Origin: Thalassococcus_A lentus
GTDB lineage: Bacteria; Pseudomonadota; Alphaproteobacteria; Rhodobacterales; Rhodobacteraceae
DNA length: 42,891 nucleotides
NCBI RefSeq assembly: GCF_028023555.1
Contig: NZ_JAQIOY010000013.1
Span: forward strand, 1-42,891
Direction: 5' to 3'
In this document: piece after piece, positions 7,762-16,283 of the stretch
How the letters are laid out: each line of letters starts with the position of its first letter
How positions within the stretch are numbered: position 1 is the stretch's first letter
Program-made: the position numbers and the translations under genes
Notes under the pieces: model-generated
Database searches by the model: none
Told to the model about the DNA's origin: nothing
What the model saw: only the letters and a program-made list of their open reading frames with translations

Positions 7762-8877
7762 TTACAAGCCCGACCAGATGCTGGAGAGATGCTTGTCCAA
7801 TACGCTGACGTATTCGCCACTGTCGCGAATTGCGGACAGGCCGCTGTCAAAGGACGATAGAATTTCCTGCGCTCTCGGGTTCGACTTGTGCGCAACAACG
7901 TGCAGCCCTTCGATCGACAATGGGCGGCGCAGCTCAAGCGTTACCTTGTCGGCCAGTCCCATGTCCCGCAGCAACATACGCCCTGTAAATTCGTTCAGAG
8001 CCACAGCGTCGACACTACCATTTTCGAGGCGCTCAAAGCATTCGCGGCCTGTGACCGGCTGCTGAAGACGCGCGCCCACCTGCGACAGGTAATCCGCACC
8101 GGATCCACGCTGGGCCAGTGTCCCGTGCCCCAGAGGGCTGCAGACCCGCACGCCTGCCAGATCAGAGATCTCGTTGTATGCGATTGGGCGATCTTTAGAG
8201 GTGAACAGGACCACCAGCATTTCGAACAGGGGTTCGGAATAGAGATAGTCCGTGCAGGCACGGCTGTTTGGTGCCGCGGTGCAGTCCGGTTTCTTCCATG
8301 GGAAGGCGAGATCGACCATGCCCTCGGACAACATCGGATCAAGGTGTGCCGAGCGGTCATTCACCCATACAAACTTGTGCTCAGGCAGACCGGAGGCGGC
8401 GACCATCGAACGGTTGACTAGCTCGGTGATCAAACCCGACGACAGCAACAAACGGTTGGTGAAAGGTTTGAAATCGTCCCCAGCCAGAAGACGGATGGTG
8501 CCACCAGCATTTCCTGCCGCAGCCACCCGCGCCGGAGCACGGCGGTCTTGCGGTTTCACGGTCGCGGTTACCGCCTTGGGAACGGCGGCATTCGCCTGCA
8601 AAACCGTTCCTCCTTCGAGCCCGACTGGCAATCCGTTGATACACGGAAGGCGGTAGCTCTGCCCAACCCGGATCTGGTTCGGGCTCGGAATCTTGTCGAT
8701 GTTTGATCGGTAAATTGTGGTCCACTGCCCGGCGTCTTTGTACAGCTTGTCCGCAATAAGAGACAGTGAGTCTCCGCGCTGTACTGTGTAGTTTCCGCCG
8801 CAGGTTTGCTGTGCTTCGGCTGCAAATGTACTGGCCGCAAGCATCGCGGCCGCCGCCGCGCTTGCACGTATAGTCAT
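7762..8877 (-). CDS. Secreted LysM plus solute-binding-like protein (paralogue 1)
   Basis: A 371-residue protein. ATG 8877 is preferred over the upstream ATG because AGGGGGA lies before it and a signal peptide (MTIRASAAAAAMLAASTFAAEAQQ) follows. A LysM domain spans roughly residues 30-80 (VQRGDSLSLIADKLYKDAGQW and YRLPC). An Ala/Pro-rich linker of about 30-40 residues leads to a family 3 solute-binding-like domain (IRLLAGDDFKPFTN; VDLAFPWKKPDC; CFERLENGSVDAVALN). Conserved Cys pairs shared with the second paralogue suggest disulphides in the periplasm. It is the first gene of a two-gene unit that probably arose by tandem duplication. Confidence 0.82.
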   Translation of the reverse strand: MTIRASAAAAAMLAASTFAAEAQQTCGGNYTVQRGDSLSLIADKLYKDAGQWTTIYRSNIDKIPSPNQIRVGQSYRLPCINGLPVGLEGGTVLQANAAVPKAVTATVKPQDRRAPARVAAAGNAGGTIRLLAGDDFKPFTNRLLLSSGLITELVNRSMVAASGLPEHKFVWVNDRSAHLDPMLSEGMVDLAFPWKKPDCTAAPNSRACTDYLYSEPLFEMLVVLFTSKDRPIAYNEISDLAGVRVCSPLGHGTLAQRGSGADYLSQVGARLQQPVTGRECFERLENGSVDAVALNEFTGRMLLRDMGLADKVTLELRRPLSIEGLHVVAHKSNPRAQEILSSFDSGLSAIRDSGEYVSVLDKHLSSIWSGL

Positions 8878-9136
8878 ACTCGATGTCCCCCTACTACCCT
8901 TCAAAGCTGTACTGATTTTGTGCCTCAGGTCAATGACGATACCACTTATTGGGGTTAGGCGGATATCTGCCAATATTTTAGGGGCTTTGCACAGCATTCG
9001 CGATGTATTGGAGGAACTAGGGATGGGCTATTCGCGCCGCTTGGCGGCTCAAACAGATAGAATCGGTGCCGCACCGGTTGGCGGATCGTCTCCAGGATCA
9101 ATGCATTCAGACGCCGGATTTATTTACGCGCCATAT

Positions 9137-9697
9137 CTAGGGTTGGTCTTCCGGCACGCCAGGCTCAGACACCGTTTCAGGGGCTTCGGGCGGTGGATTG
9201 AGCGTCTTGCAGAACGCAATCATGGCATCGATGCTACGCCGGGAGGCGCGCAATGGAAGGCTCAGAAGCAGACGGTCTTCACTTCGGATCCGCACCGTGT
9301 TGGACGCCTGAAGCGCCTCAATCATCGGATCGTCCACGTTCACCGGATGCAGTACCATACCCGAGGTTTCATGGAACCGAGCCAAAGGCAGATCATAGTC
9401 ATCCCCTCCGACGCGCAGCGAGATCCCGACAACGTCCAACTGGCTTTCAACAGGCAATCCCAGTTCCAGAATAAATTGACCATCACCATTGGGCTGGGTC
9501 TGGGCATAGGCCGAACCGGTCGCGTCAGCGCCGCCCTTTGGTGACGGGCCAAGGCAATAGAGCCCCATGAAATTGGGGACCCCGGCATAGGAATAGGCAA
9601 AAGCACCATCATCTTCAGTGATCGCTTGCCACGTCTGTGCCGAAAGAGTTGTCGCAAACAATCCACTCAGAAAAGCCAACAGCGCTACCCGCAGCAT
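9137..9697 (-). CDS. Secreted protein of unknown function
   Basis: A 186-residue protein with an N-terminal signal peptide (MLRVALLAFLSGLFATTLSA, cut before QTW). The mature part has a beta-rich look (alternating hydrophobic residues around VVGISLRVGGDDYDLPLARF), two cysteines (YCLGPSP and FCKTLNP) that may pair, and a Pro/Glu-rich tail. I do not recognise the family. It lies on the same strand as its neighbours, 95 bp after the double SnoaL-like gene. Confidence 0.7.
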   Translation of the reverse strand: MLRVALLAFLSGLFATTLSAQTWQAITEDDGAFAYSYAGVPNFMGLYCLGPSPKGGADATGSAYAQTQPNGDGQFILELGLPVESQLDVVGISLRVGGDDYDLPLARFHETSGMVLHPVNVDDPMIEALQASNTVRIRSEDRLLLSLPLRASRRSIDAMIAFCKTLNPPPEAPETVSEPGVPEDQP

Positions 9698-9792
9698 GTC
9701 TCAAATCCTTATCGTACCAATGGATCAAGGCTGCCTCGGCTTCTTCACAACTGCAAGCCTTTGCCGCTGACAGGCAGATCAAAGCCGCGCGA

Positions 9793-10797
9793 TCAGCCAG
9801 ACTGGCGCGCGATTTGCTGCCAGACCGACAGCTCGTCGATCAGGGTCCATTCACGTCTCAGGCCGTGCGGACCGAATTCGGCATGGCTGATGCCCATGAT
9901 GTGGATGTTCGCCCCTGTGGGCGTGCCAAACAGCCCCCAGCCGTCGTGCTTGCCGGTCAAGGACCAGCGCAGCGCCGCACGCGGCGGCAGCAAGGCTTCC
10001 TCCATTCCGATCTTGTGGTGCAAAACGAATTGCGCCGAAGGAAAGGAGCCACGCAGCCCCATCCAGAACGCTTCCGCCGCCACGGTGCCAAAAGCAGGCT
10101 TCATTCCGGGATAATCCAGCTGGCACGCGCGGTCATATTGTTCCGGAAATCGGGAAAACGCGCCCAGCATCACACTTTGCAAAAAATCGGCAAAGGCTGC
10201 GCCCCATTGGTCTGCGTTGCCGGCGCCAGTGTAGTAGCCCTGTACATTGGGTTCCGTCCCAAGATGCTCTTCGGACAGCTGACCGGCAGCAAGCTGGCGC
10301 CTGGCCCATTCTTGTGGCGTTTGGCCGATTTGATGCAGGATCGCAGCCGTGTCCCGCACCTGCCATACTTCGCTGATCCGGTTGTCTTTGGCGTAGCTGT
10401 CGCAAAACACCCGAAAACGAAGCGATTTGCCCGTCGGCTCGCCCCATTGCCCAGCGCCATGATGTGTCGCCATCACCAACATGCGTTGCGACCCCAAAAG
10501 ACCAACCTGTGGCGCACCAGACCAAATGATGTCTTCGGTCAGCATTTGTGCATTGGGACAGGCCGCCAAAAAGGCCAGAGCCATGTCACTGAACCCATCA
10601 GCGCCATATCGGATGCCATCCCCCGCACGCAAAACGGCCTGCGGATGAACATAGCGTTTCAACGGCTCCCCCAGCCCCCGATTTTCCAACACATCCTGCG
10701 TGACGGTCATCAAATACGACGGGAAGTCCCGAAATCGTGGTTCAAAGCCTTTCACTACGCGCACCCCGCTACCCATGCGGGTCAACCGCCCGTTCAC
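9793..10797 (-). CDS. Tandem SnoaL/NTF2-like protein
   Basis: A 334-residue protein that appears to hold two SnoaL-like (NTF2 fold) domains. The first, about residues 35-155, contains the motifs YVHPQAVLRAG, LTEDIIWSGAPQ and SEVWQVRDTAAILHQIG. The second, about 195-330, repeats the pattern (RACQLDYPGM, AQFVLHHKIG, REWTLIDELSVWQQI). Such proteins include polyketide cyclases and ketosteroid-isomerase-like enzymes acting on small molecules in the cytoplasm. The substrate is unknown. The start is uncertain: ATG 10797, ATG 10776 and a GTG a few codons later are all possible and none has a strong ribosome binding site. Confidence 0.72.
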   Translation of the reverse strand: MNGRLTRMGSGVRVVKGFEPRFRDFPSYLMTVTQDVLENRGLGEPLKRYVHPQAVLRAGDGIRYGADGFSDMALAFLAACPNAQMLTEDIIWSGAPQVGLLGSQRMLVMATHHGAGQWGEPTGKSLRFRVFCDSYAKDNRISEVWQVRDTAAILHQIGQTPQEWARRQLAAGQLSEEHLGTEPNVQGYYTGAGNADQWGAAFADFLQSVMLGAFSRFPEQYDRACQLDYPGMKPAFGTVAAEAFWMGLRGSFPSAQFVLHHKIGMEEALLPPRAALRWSLTGKHDGWGLFGTPTGANIHIMGISHAEFGPHGLRREWTLIDELSVWQQIARQSG

Positions 10798-10842
10798 TGG
10801 TTTTGCGCAAAAGTGGTTAACAAATTCCGACCTTGCGTCGGG

Positions 10843-11469
10843 TCATGGGTGCCATAGCCCCCGAAACGCGGGGAAATCTGCGTAGCGGCTTTGACGAACG
10901 GCTTGCGTCTCAACGGGTTCTTCTCCGGCGCGCAACAACGTGCCTTTAGGCGCTATGTAGCTGTCGATGCGCCTTTTCGGCTCTGGCCGCCATGCAATGT
11001 TGAAGGCGCAGAGTTTTGGAAAGAACCAGACCTCGGAAAACGGCAGATGATCGTAGAGCCACCACGCCAGATCACGCCAGTCGCGGCCCTGTTCGTAGCG
11101 CTCTGCAAACCACGGAATGACCACAGAGGCGCCGGCAACCGGAACATCAGCCAGATCCCAGATATGGCATTCCAGCGGATAGTCGTTGCGTGCACAGTTC
11201 AGCTTGTTCCGATTGCCAAAGCTGTTCAGCTCGAGTGATCGGTAGCCTGAACGCACAAACACACGCCCAAAAGTTTCCTCTAGCGGGTCTAGCAAGGTGC
11301 TGCAAAAGGCACGCCCTCTTTGAATCGTCAAATCCGGGTCGTCCGGAATGTTCTGGATTTGATGAAAATTGCCAATCTCGGAATACAGAAACTCGCGCAT
11401 CCAGAAATGCTTGGACAGGCGCACACGGCCCAAGGTTTCCAAGCTCCACATTGAACGCGGGCGTTTCAT
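10843..11469 (-). CDS. Hypothetical protein with weak similarity to M15-type peptidases
   Basis: A 208-residue protein. The early part (LSKHFWMREFLYSE, then VRSGYRSLELN) resembles the peptidase M15A/Hedgehog-like peptidoglycan peptidase pattern 'LS.HF...EF...SGYRS...N'. The expected zinc motif HxxGxAxD is not intact: only CHIWD follows at a plausible position, and no clear second histidine motif is seen. It may be an inactive or divergent member, or a separate family. There is no signal peptide. AGGAAC before ATG 11469 is an acceptable ribosome binding site. It follows the alpha/beta hydrolase gene by about 22 bp, so the two are likely co-transcribed. Confidence 0.6.
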   Translation of the reverse strand: MKRPRSMWSLETLGRVRLSKHFWMREFLYSEIGNFHQIQNIPDDPDLTIQRGRAFCSTLLDPLEETFGRVFVRSGYRSLELNSFGNRNKLNCARNDYPLECHIWDLADVPVAGASVVIPWFAERYEQGRDWRDLAWWLYDHLPFSEVWFFPKLCAFNIAWRPEPKRRIDSYIAPKGTLLRAGEEPVETQAVRQSRYADFPAFRGLWHP

Positions 11470-11491
11470 GCCAGTTCCTATCGCTCGTTCA

Positions 11492-12472
11492 TCACGGCAA
11501 ATTGCGGACCCATTCGACGATGCGTTCTGCCGTCGGTGCGGTCAGAGTTGGCGACATGATATCCCCTGCAATCACATGCGCATAGGAGTCATCTTCCGGC
11601 CCTGCATGAACCACATGCATCTGTGATGCCGCGCCCCATCGGGTAGCAACCTCACGCGTGGCCACATGGTCAACAACCTTATCCTTGTCATCGAAAATGA
11701 ACAATGCCGGCGTCTGAACCTGTTCGTGGGGCAGTGCGCGGGCCGCCTTGACTGCCGCGCCCATGGGCAGGGTCGCAATGCTGGGGTAGCGCGTGGTCCA
11801 ATACTGTTCCTGGCCCTTGTTCCGCGGCTCAAAAACCCTGTCTTTGCCAGCCAGCACAGGCAACCACCAACGCGCCGCTGGCCAGGTCAAAAGAGCGGCA
11901 GCAGGATTGTTCACCCTGAAATTGGGGGCGATCAGTACAACGCCTGACATCTGCACCCCCATATCTTCATGTGCCGCCAGCGCGGCCAGTGTGGCACCGG
12001 TTGAGGTGCCTAGAACGACAACCCGATCACCAATCCTATGCGCTATGGCCAAGGCCTCGGCCACGTCGTGCATCCAGTGCTCGACCTCAGGCTCTGCCAT
12101 AGCTTCTGAACTGCGGCCATGTCCGGCCAGCCGCGTAAAGACCAAGTTCGCGCCAAGCGCCTGGGCCACCAGATCCGGCAAGGGTCGCACTTCCTGCGCC
12201 GTGGCCGAAAAGCCATGCAGGTAGACAATGGACAGCGGCGTTTTCTGTTCCGGGCCATTGGCCCACACCACCTGCTTTTCTACGCCCGGCGTTATGTCGT
12301 CAAAGCGTGCCTCCTGCTGAGCAAGATAGGCATCCACCCCTTGCGACAACGCAGAGGCATCAAACCGGATATCGGTAACGACAGGTTCACGCGGCCCCAA
12401 AAGCCACAACCCGGCCATTGCCAGCCCGAGAAAAAGAATTGCCCAACCGAGCCAAGCCAAAACCACGTTCAT
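11492..12472 (-). CDS. Membrane-anchored alpha/beta hydrolase
   Basis: A 326-residue protein with one N-terminal transmembrane segment (about residues 5-26) and an alpha/beta hydrolase domain. Visible: the oxyanion-strand motif YLHGFSAT, the nucleophile elbow GTSTGA (Ser present), the acid loop IFDDKDKVVD and a late histidine in SYAHVIAGD. This is a complete catalytic triad, so an esterase or lipase-like activity on an unknown substrate is likely. It probably faces the periplasm if the segment is an uncleaved signal anchor. It lies 65 bp downstream of another hydrolase gene on the same strand. Confidence 0.83.
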   Translation of the reverse strand: MNVVLAWLGWAILFLGLAMAGLWLLGPREPVVTDIRFDASALSQGVDAYLAQQEARFDDITPGVEKQVVWANGPEQKTPLSIVYLHGFSATAQEVRPLPDLVAQALGANLVFTRLAGHGRSSEAMAEPEVEHWMHDVAEALAIAHRIGDRVVVLGTSTGATLAALAAHEDMGVQMSGVVLIAPNFRVNNPAAALLTWPAARWWLPVLAGKDRVFEPRNKGQEQYWTTRYPSIATLPMGAAVKAARALPHEQVQTPALFIFDDKDKVVDHVATREVATRWGAASQMHVVHAGPEDDSYAHVIAGDIMSPTLTAPTAERIVEWVRNLP

Positions 12473-12537
12473 ACCACCCCCGTATCAATCGCTGCCAGTA
12501 CACGCACAGCGACGCGCAGGGCAAGCAAAGCGCTGCG

Positions 12538-13278
12538 TCACAGAGGCGACACCTCCTGGATGGCAGTTTCGATCATGGTCAGGCAGGCGGGATCGGAAAA
12601 CCGATGATCAGCCCCTTTCACCAGCGTCAGGCGCACGTCCTCACCGGCAATGTGATCCAGCAACCGTAGGGCCGTTTCACGGCTGACGGCCTCATCCTCG
12701 GTGCCCTGAAGCAATCGCACCGGCCACGTCATCGGCAGCGGAGATCGCAAAACCAGATTGTCCCGGCCATCTTCGATCAGCTTTTTGGTCACGACATACG
12801 GGTCCTCATAGGCGGACGGCAGCTCTACGCCGCCCTCCTCAATGACCTTGCGACGCTGCTCTTCGTCGAACCCCGCCCAAAAACCGTCTTCGGTAAAATC
12901 GGGCGCCGCCGCGATACCCACGAAACCCGCAACCTGCAGTCGCTGAGACAAGATGCTGGCGATCCAGCCCCCCATGGAAGAGCCGACCAGCACAACAGGG
13001 CCCGGGGCCACCGCTCGAATCACAGCCGCTGCATCAGCTGCCCAATCCCCGATACAGCCTTCTTCGAAAACGCCGCCCGATTGCCCGTGCCCAGAATAGT
13101 CCAGACGCAGAAAAGCCTGTCCTCGGGACTTTGCCCAACTTTCAAGATGAACGGCTTTCGTCCCCTCCATGTCAGATCTGTACCCTGACAAGAACACAAC
13201 GCAGGGGGCTTTTCCCGCCGTATAAACATAGGCGAGCCGATCCCCTCGAGGGCCATCCAGATAAGCAAGTTCGGACAT
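12538..13278 (-). CDS. Alpha/beta hydrolase (ABHD10-like thioesterase/esterase type)
   Basis: A 246-residue alpha/beta hydrolase. ATG 13278 was chosen over the ATG 27 bp upstream because AGGGAAGG lies just before it. Motifs: FLSGYRSDMEGTKA (oxyanion region), LRLDYSGHGQSGG, the nucleophile elbow GSSMGG, the acid loop QGTEDEAVS and the histidine GADHRFSD. This pattern resembles the short cytoplasmic ABHD10/palmitoyl-thioesterase-like group; the substrate is not known. It is the first gene of a leftward run of four or five genes with small gaps. Confidence 0.83.
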   Translation of the reverse strand: MSELAYLDGPRGDRLAYVYTAGKAPCVVFLSGYRSDMEGTKAVHLESWAKSRGQAFLRLDYSGHGQSGGVFEEGCIGDWAADAAAVIRAVAPGPVVLVGSSMGGWIASILSQRLQVAGFVGIAAAPDFTEDGFWAGFDEEQRRKVIEEGGVELPSAYEDPYVVTKKLIEDGRDNLVLRSPLPMTWPVRLLQGTEDEAVSRETALRLLDHIAGEDVRLTLVKGADHRFSDPACLTMIETAIQEVSPL

Positions 13279-13735
13279 GTTTTTTCCTTCCCTAACCACC
13301 GACAAAATATCGAAAAACCACCGATTGAAAAGATGCAGAGTGCCGCCGCTTCCCTAGACAACCACATCTCAACGGCCATTAATTTGACGAAAATTCATTC
13401 GGCACCTGAAAGCCCGCATATCCCCTGGAACAGCTGCGTAATCTGGCATTCAAGAAGGATGTGCGCGCTTTCTTGCCGGGCTTAAAATATGGGTTGAAAC
13501 CGGCAAAAACCATCGATTTTCAAGGGCGGTGGCACAGTGAATTGCCCTTTGGCCTGTCGGTTTTCCGGCGGGCCTGCAAAACCCAAACTGTCGCAGCAAA
13601 GTCAGGTTCGGCAGCTGCGCGGCGCTTGCACGGCTACTGCGCTTGACATCCATCATGCCCTGAGGCCATGAGGAGGCACATCACAACCCGCAACCGGGCG
13701 TTCCGTGGGCGCCAAACCGACGAGGAGCAAGGCTT
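13279..13735. other. Gene-free interval upstream of thrS
   Basis: This 457-bp stretch between the divergent hydrolase gene and thrS holds no ORF I would call. It carries a consensus -35 hexamer (TTGACA, 13643-13648) about 90 bp before thrS, with no good -10 at the usual spacing, so it is only a candidate promoter. A GAGGAG ribosome binding site precedes the thrS start. No tRNA-like T-box leader or riboswitch was recognised. Confidence 0.4.
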
Positions 13736-15682
13736 ATGGCCCAAGTTTCCCTTACATTTCCCGATGGCTCTAAACGTGACTTTGATCAGGGCGTGACCCC
13801 TGCCGAAGTGGCTGCCTCCATTTCCAAATCTCTCGGCAAGAAAGCCATATCGGCCATGGTCGACGGCCAGCACTGGGATCTTCAATGGCCCATCGATGCG
13901 GACGCACAAATCGCCATCAACACCATGCAGGACGACGCGCCTGCGCTGGAACTGGTGCGCCACGATCTGGCGCATATCATGGCGCGCGCCGTTCAGGAAA
14001 TCTGGCCGGACGTAAAAGTTACAATTGGCCCCGTGATCGACAACGGATGGTACTACGATTTCGATCGGGCCGAACCGTTCACCCCGGAAGATCTGGGCGC
14101 GATCGAGAAAAAGATGAAAGAAATCATCAACAAGCGCGAGCCTGTGACGACCGAGGTTTGGGACCGTGATGTCGCGATCAAGTACTACGAAGACCGCGGC
14201 GAGCCCTACAAGGTCGAGTTGATCGAGAGCATCCCGGGCGATGAGCCGCTGCGCATGTACTGGCATGGCGATTGGCAGGACCTGTGCCGCGGCCCACATC
14301 TGCAGCACACCGGTCAGGTGCCCGCTGATGCGTTCAAATTGATGAGCGTTGCAGGTGCATACTGGCGTGGCGACAGCAACCGCGCCATGCTTCAGCGCAT
14401 CTACGGCGCAGCCTTCCGCAACAAGGAAGATCTGCGCAAATATCTGAACATGCTGGAAGAAGCCGCCAAACGCGACCACCGCAAGCTGGGCCGCGAGATG
14501 GACCTGTTCCACATGCAGGAAGAAGCGCCTGGCCAGATCTTCTGGCATCCGAACGGCTGGAGCATCTACACGCAACTGCAAGACTACATGCGTCGCCAGC
14601 AACGTGCCGGTGGGTATGTGGAAGTGAACACACCGCAAGTCGTTGATCGCAAACTCTGGGAAGCCTCAGGCCACTGGGAAAAGTACCAAGAGAACATGTT
14701 CATTGTCGAAGTGGACGAGGAACATGCCCGCGAAAAGGCGATCAACGCGCTCAAACCGATGAATTGTCCCTGTCACGTGCAGATTTTTAACCAGGGATTA
14801 AAATCTTACCGCGATCTTCCTTTGCGTATGGCCGAATTCGGTTCGTGCAATAGATATGAACCATCAGGGGCATTGCACGGCATCATGCGCGTTCGGGGTT
14901 TCACTCAGGACGATGCCCATATTTTCTGCAGAGAGGATCAGATCGAAGATGAAACCAAACGCTTCATTGACTTCCTTGCCAGCATCTACAGCGACCTCGG
15001 TTTCCAAGGGTTCAAAGTCAAGTTCTCGGATCGCCCGGACACCCGCGCCGGCTCGGACGAGGTCTGGGACAAATCCGAAGACGCCCTCAAGGCCGCTACG
15101 TCTGCCGCGGGTTGCGAGTTCGAGCTGAATCCCGGCGAAGGCGCCTTTTATGGCCCCAAGCTGGAATTTGTTCTGACCGATGCCATCGGTCGTGATTGGC
15201 AGTGCGGCACACTGCAGGTGGACTTTGTTCTGCCTGAGCGTCTGGATGCAACCTACATCGGCTCGGACGGTGAAAAACACCGTCCGGTCATGCTGCACCG
15301 TGCGGTGCTGGGCAGCTTTGAACGCTTCATCGGCATCCTGATAGAAGAACACGCTGGCAAACTGCCGTTCTGGCTTGCGCCGCGTCAGGTTGTCGTCGCG
15401 TCGATCACCTCCGAAGCCGATGACTATGTGGCCGAGGTCGTTTCAGCGCTTCAGGCAGCTGGTGTGCGCGCCGAGGCGGACGTTCGGAATGAAAAGATCA
15501 ACTACAAGGTCCGTGAACATTCCGTCGGCAAAGTGCCTGTGATTCTTGCCGTCGGACATCGCGAAGTGGACGAAAAGACCGTGACCGTGCGCCGCTTGGG
15601 TGAAAAGCAAACTTCTGTTGCAAGCCTGACGGAAATCGTGAGCAGCCTCGCCAAAGACGCAACGCCGCCCGATCTTTTGTAA
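13736..15682 (+). CDS. thrS: Threonyl-tRNA synthetase
   Basis: A 648-residue class II synthetase that charges tRNA-Thr, with the full bacterial layout: TGS domain (about 1-62), editing domain (about 65-230, with HDLAHIMARA and the LCRGPH motif), catalytic core (about 250-535) and anticodon-binding domain (about 545-640). Core signatures are the zinc-site cysteine in MNCPCHV, motif 2 around FGSCNRYEPSGALHG...RGFTQDDAH, and motif 3 HRAVLGSFERFIGILIEEHAG. A GAGGAG ribosome binding site precedes ATG 13736. It is monocistronic, ended by a strong terminator. Confidence 0.97.
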   Translation: MAQVSLTFPDGSKRDFDQGVTPAEVAASISKSLGKKAISAMVDGQHWDLQWPIDADAQIAINTMQDDAPALELVRHDLAHIMARAVQEIWPDVKVTIGPVIDNGWYYDFDRAEPFTPEDLGAIEKKMKEIINKREPVTTEVWDRDVAIKYYEDRGEPYKVELIESIPGDEPLRMYWHGDWQDLCRGPHLQHTGQVPADAFKLMSVAGAYWRGDSNRAMLQRIYGAAFRNKEDLRKYLNMLEEAAKRDHRKLGREMDLFHMQEEAPGQIFWHPNGWSIYTQLQDYMRRQQRAGGYVEVNTPQVVDRKLWEASGHWEKYQENMFIVEVDEEHAREKAINALKPMNCPCHVQIFNQGLKSYRDLPLRMAEFGSCNRYEPSGALHGIMRVRGFTQDDAHIFCREDQIEDETKRFIDFLASIYSDLGFQGFKVKFSDRPDTRAGSDEVWDKSEDALKAATSAAGCEFELNPGEGAFYGPKLEFVLTDAIGRDWQCGTLQVDFVLPERLDATYIGSDGEKHRPVMLHRAVLGSFERFIGILIEEHAGKLPFWLAPRQVVVASITSEADDYVAEVVSALQAAGVRAEADVRNEKINYKVREHSVGKVPVILAVGHREVDEKTVTVRRLGEKQTSVASLTEIVSSLAKDATPPDLL

Positions 15683-15704
15683 CATTCCAGCGCTGGAACC
15701 ACAG

Positions 15705-15736
15705 AAAAAGGCCCCGAAATATTTCGGGGCCTTTTT
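15705..15736 (+). terminator. Rho-independent terminator of thrS
   Basis: A perfect 32-nt inverted repeat: AAAAAGGCCCCGAAAT followed directly by its reverse complement, ending in five T. It starts 22 bp after the thrS stop. Because both ends carry the A/T runs, it could work on either strand. Confidence 0.93.
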
Positions 15737-15799
15737 CTATGCCTTTGTTTTTTATGGCTTTCTGCAACTGCAAACACTCACGCAGGGCCCACAGATGCA

Positions 15800-15826
15800 C
15801 ACAGGCCTGTGATGCACGGGCCCGTG
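15800..15826. promoter_or_regulatory. Tandem palindromes upstream of the bufferin operon
   Basis: Two perfect 12-bp palindromes lie 3 bp apart: CACAGGCCTGTG (15800-15811) and CACGGGCCCGTG (15815-15826). They share the consensus CACRGGCCYGTG and their centres are 15 bp apart. They sit about 107 bp before the bufA start in otherwise unexplained DNA. A dimeric repressor or activator could bind here; a folded RNA leader is the alternative. No known copper-regulator consensus was recognised. Confidence 0.45.
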
Positions 15827-15932
15827 AATTCCTTTGGTCAGCCGTCCAGTGCACTTTGATTGAGCCAAGGCGACACACCGCTTTGGCCCCGGTTTCAAAA
15901 ACACGACCAACCCAAGACTGAAAGGAAGTCCA

Positions 15933-16223
15933 ATGTCCAAGACCCTGAAAACAGCTGCTCTCGTAGGCGCCGTCGCTGCATCCTTCACCGCACACGGCAC
16001 AGCCGCAACTGCCATGGAAAAAGAAAAGTGCTTCGGCGTTTCGCTGGCAGGCCAGAACGACTGTGCCGCTGGCCCAGGCACCACATGCGCCGGTTCCTCC
16101 ACCGTTGACTACCAGGGCAACGCCTGGACGCTGGTTGACGCAGGTACATGCGGCGACATCGAGCTGCCAGACGGCCGCATGGGTTCGCTGGAAGCTCTGG
16201 AGCGTGACCTGCCCAAAAGCTGA
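15933..16223 (+). CDS. bufA: Bufferin precursor peptide BufA1 (DUF2282)
   Basis: A 96-residue precursor. Residues 1-27 form a Sec signal peptide. The mature part has four cysteines at 33, 44, 52 and 73 in the DUF2282 pattern: EKCFGVSLAGQNDCA, then TTCAGSS, then GTCGD. In characterised bufferins (Caulobacter and relatives) the BufB/BufC enzymes modify cysteines of the precursor to thiooxazole-type groups and the exported product binds copper in the periplasm. AGGAAG precedes ATG 15933. A hairpin follows the gene. The name rests on family pattern and the four-gene context. Which cysteines are modified here is not shown by the sequence. Confidence 0.88.
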   Translation: MSKTLKTAALVGAVAASFTAHGTAATAMEKEKCFGVSLAGQNDCAAGPGTTCAGSSTVDYQGNAWTLVDAGTCGDIELPDGRMGSLEALERDLPKS

Positions 16224-16233
16224 TCCATATGAT

Positions 16234-16262
16234 AAGGGTTGGGCCACAACGGCCCATCCCTT
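16234..16262 (+). promoter_or_regulatory. Stem-loop between bufA and bufB
   Basis: An inverted repeat with 11 pairs and one mismatch in 12 positions (AAGGGTTGGGCC / GGCCCATCCCTT) around a 5-nt loop (ACAAC). It starts 10 bp after the bufA stop and is followed by only a short T-run. It may be a leaky terminator or an mRNA-stabilising hairpin, either of which would give more precursor than enzyme. Confidence 0.55.
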
Positions 16263-16283
16263 TCCGCATACGAAAGACCAAGC

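Noticed and set aside
9637..10857. Plus-strand frame of 406 codons opposite the SnoaL-like gene
   Set aside because: The minus-strand frame has recognisable domains; the plus frame is its shadow.
13634..14638. Long open frame on the minus strand inside thrS
   Set aside because: It is fully antisense to the well-supported thrS, has no family motif and no ribosome binding site; it follows from G+C-rich codon structure.
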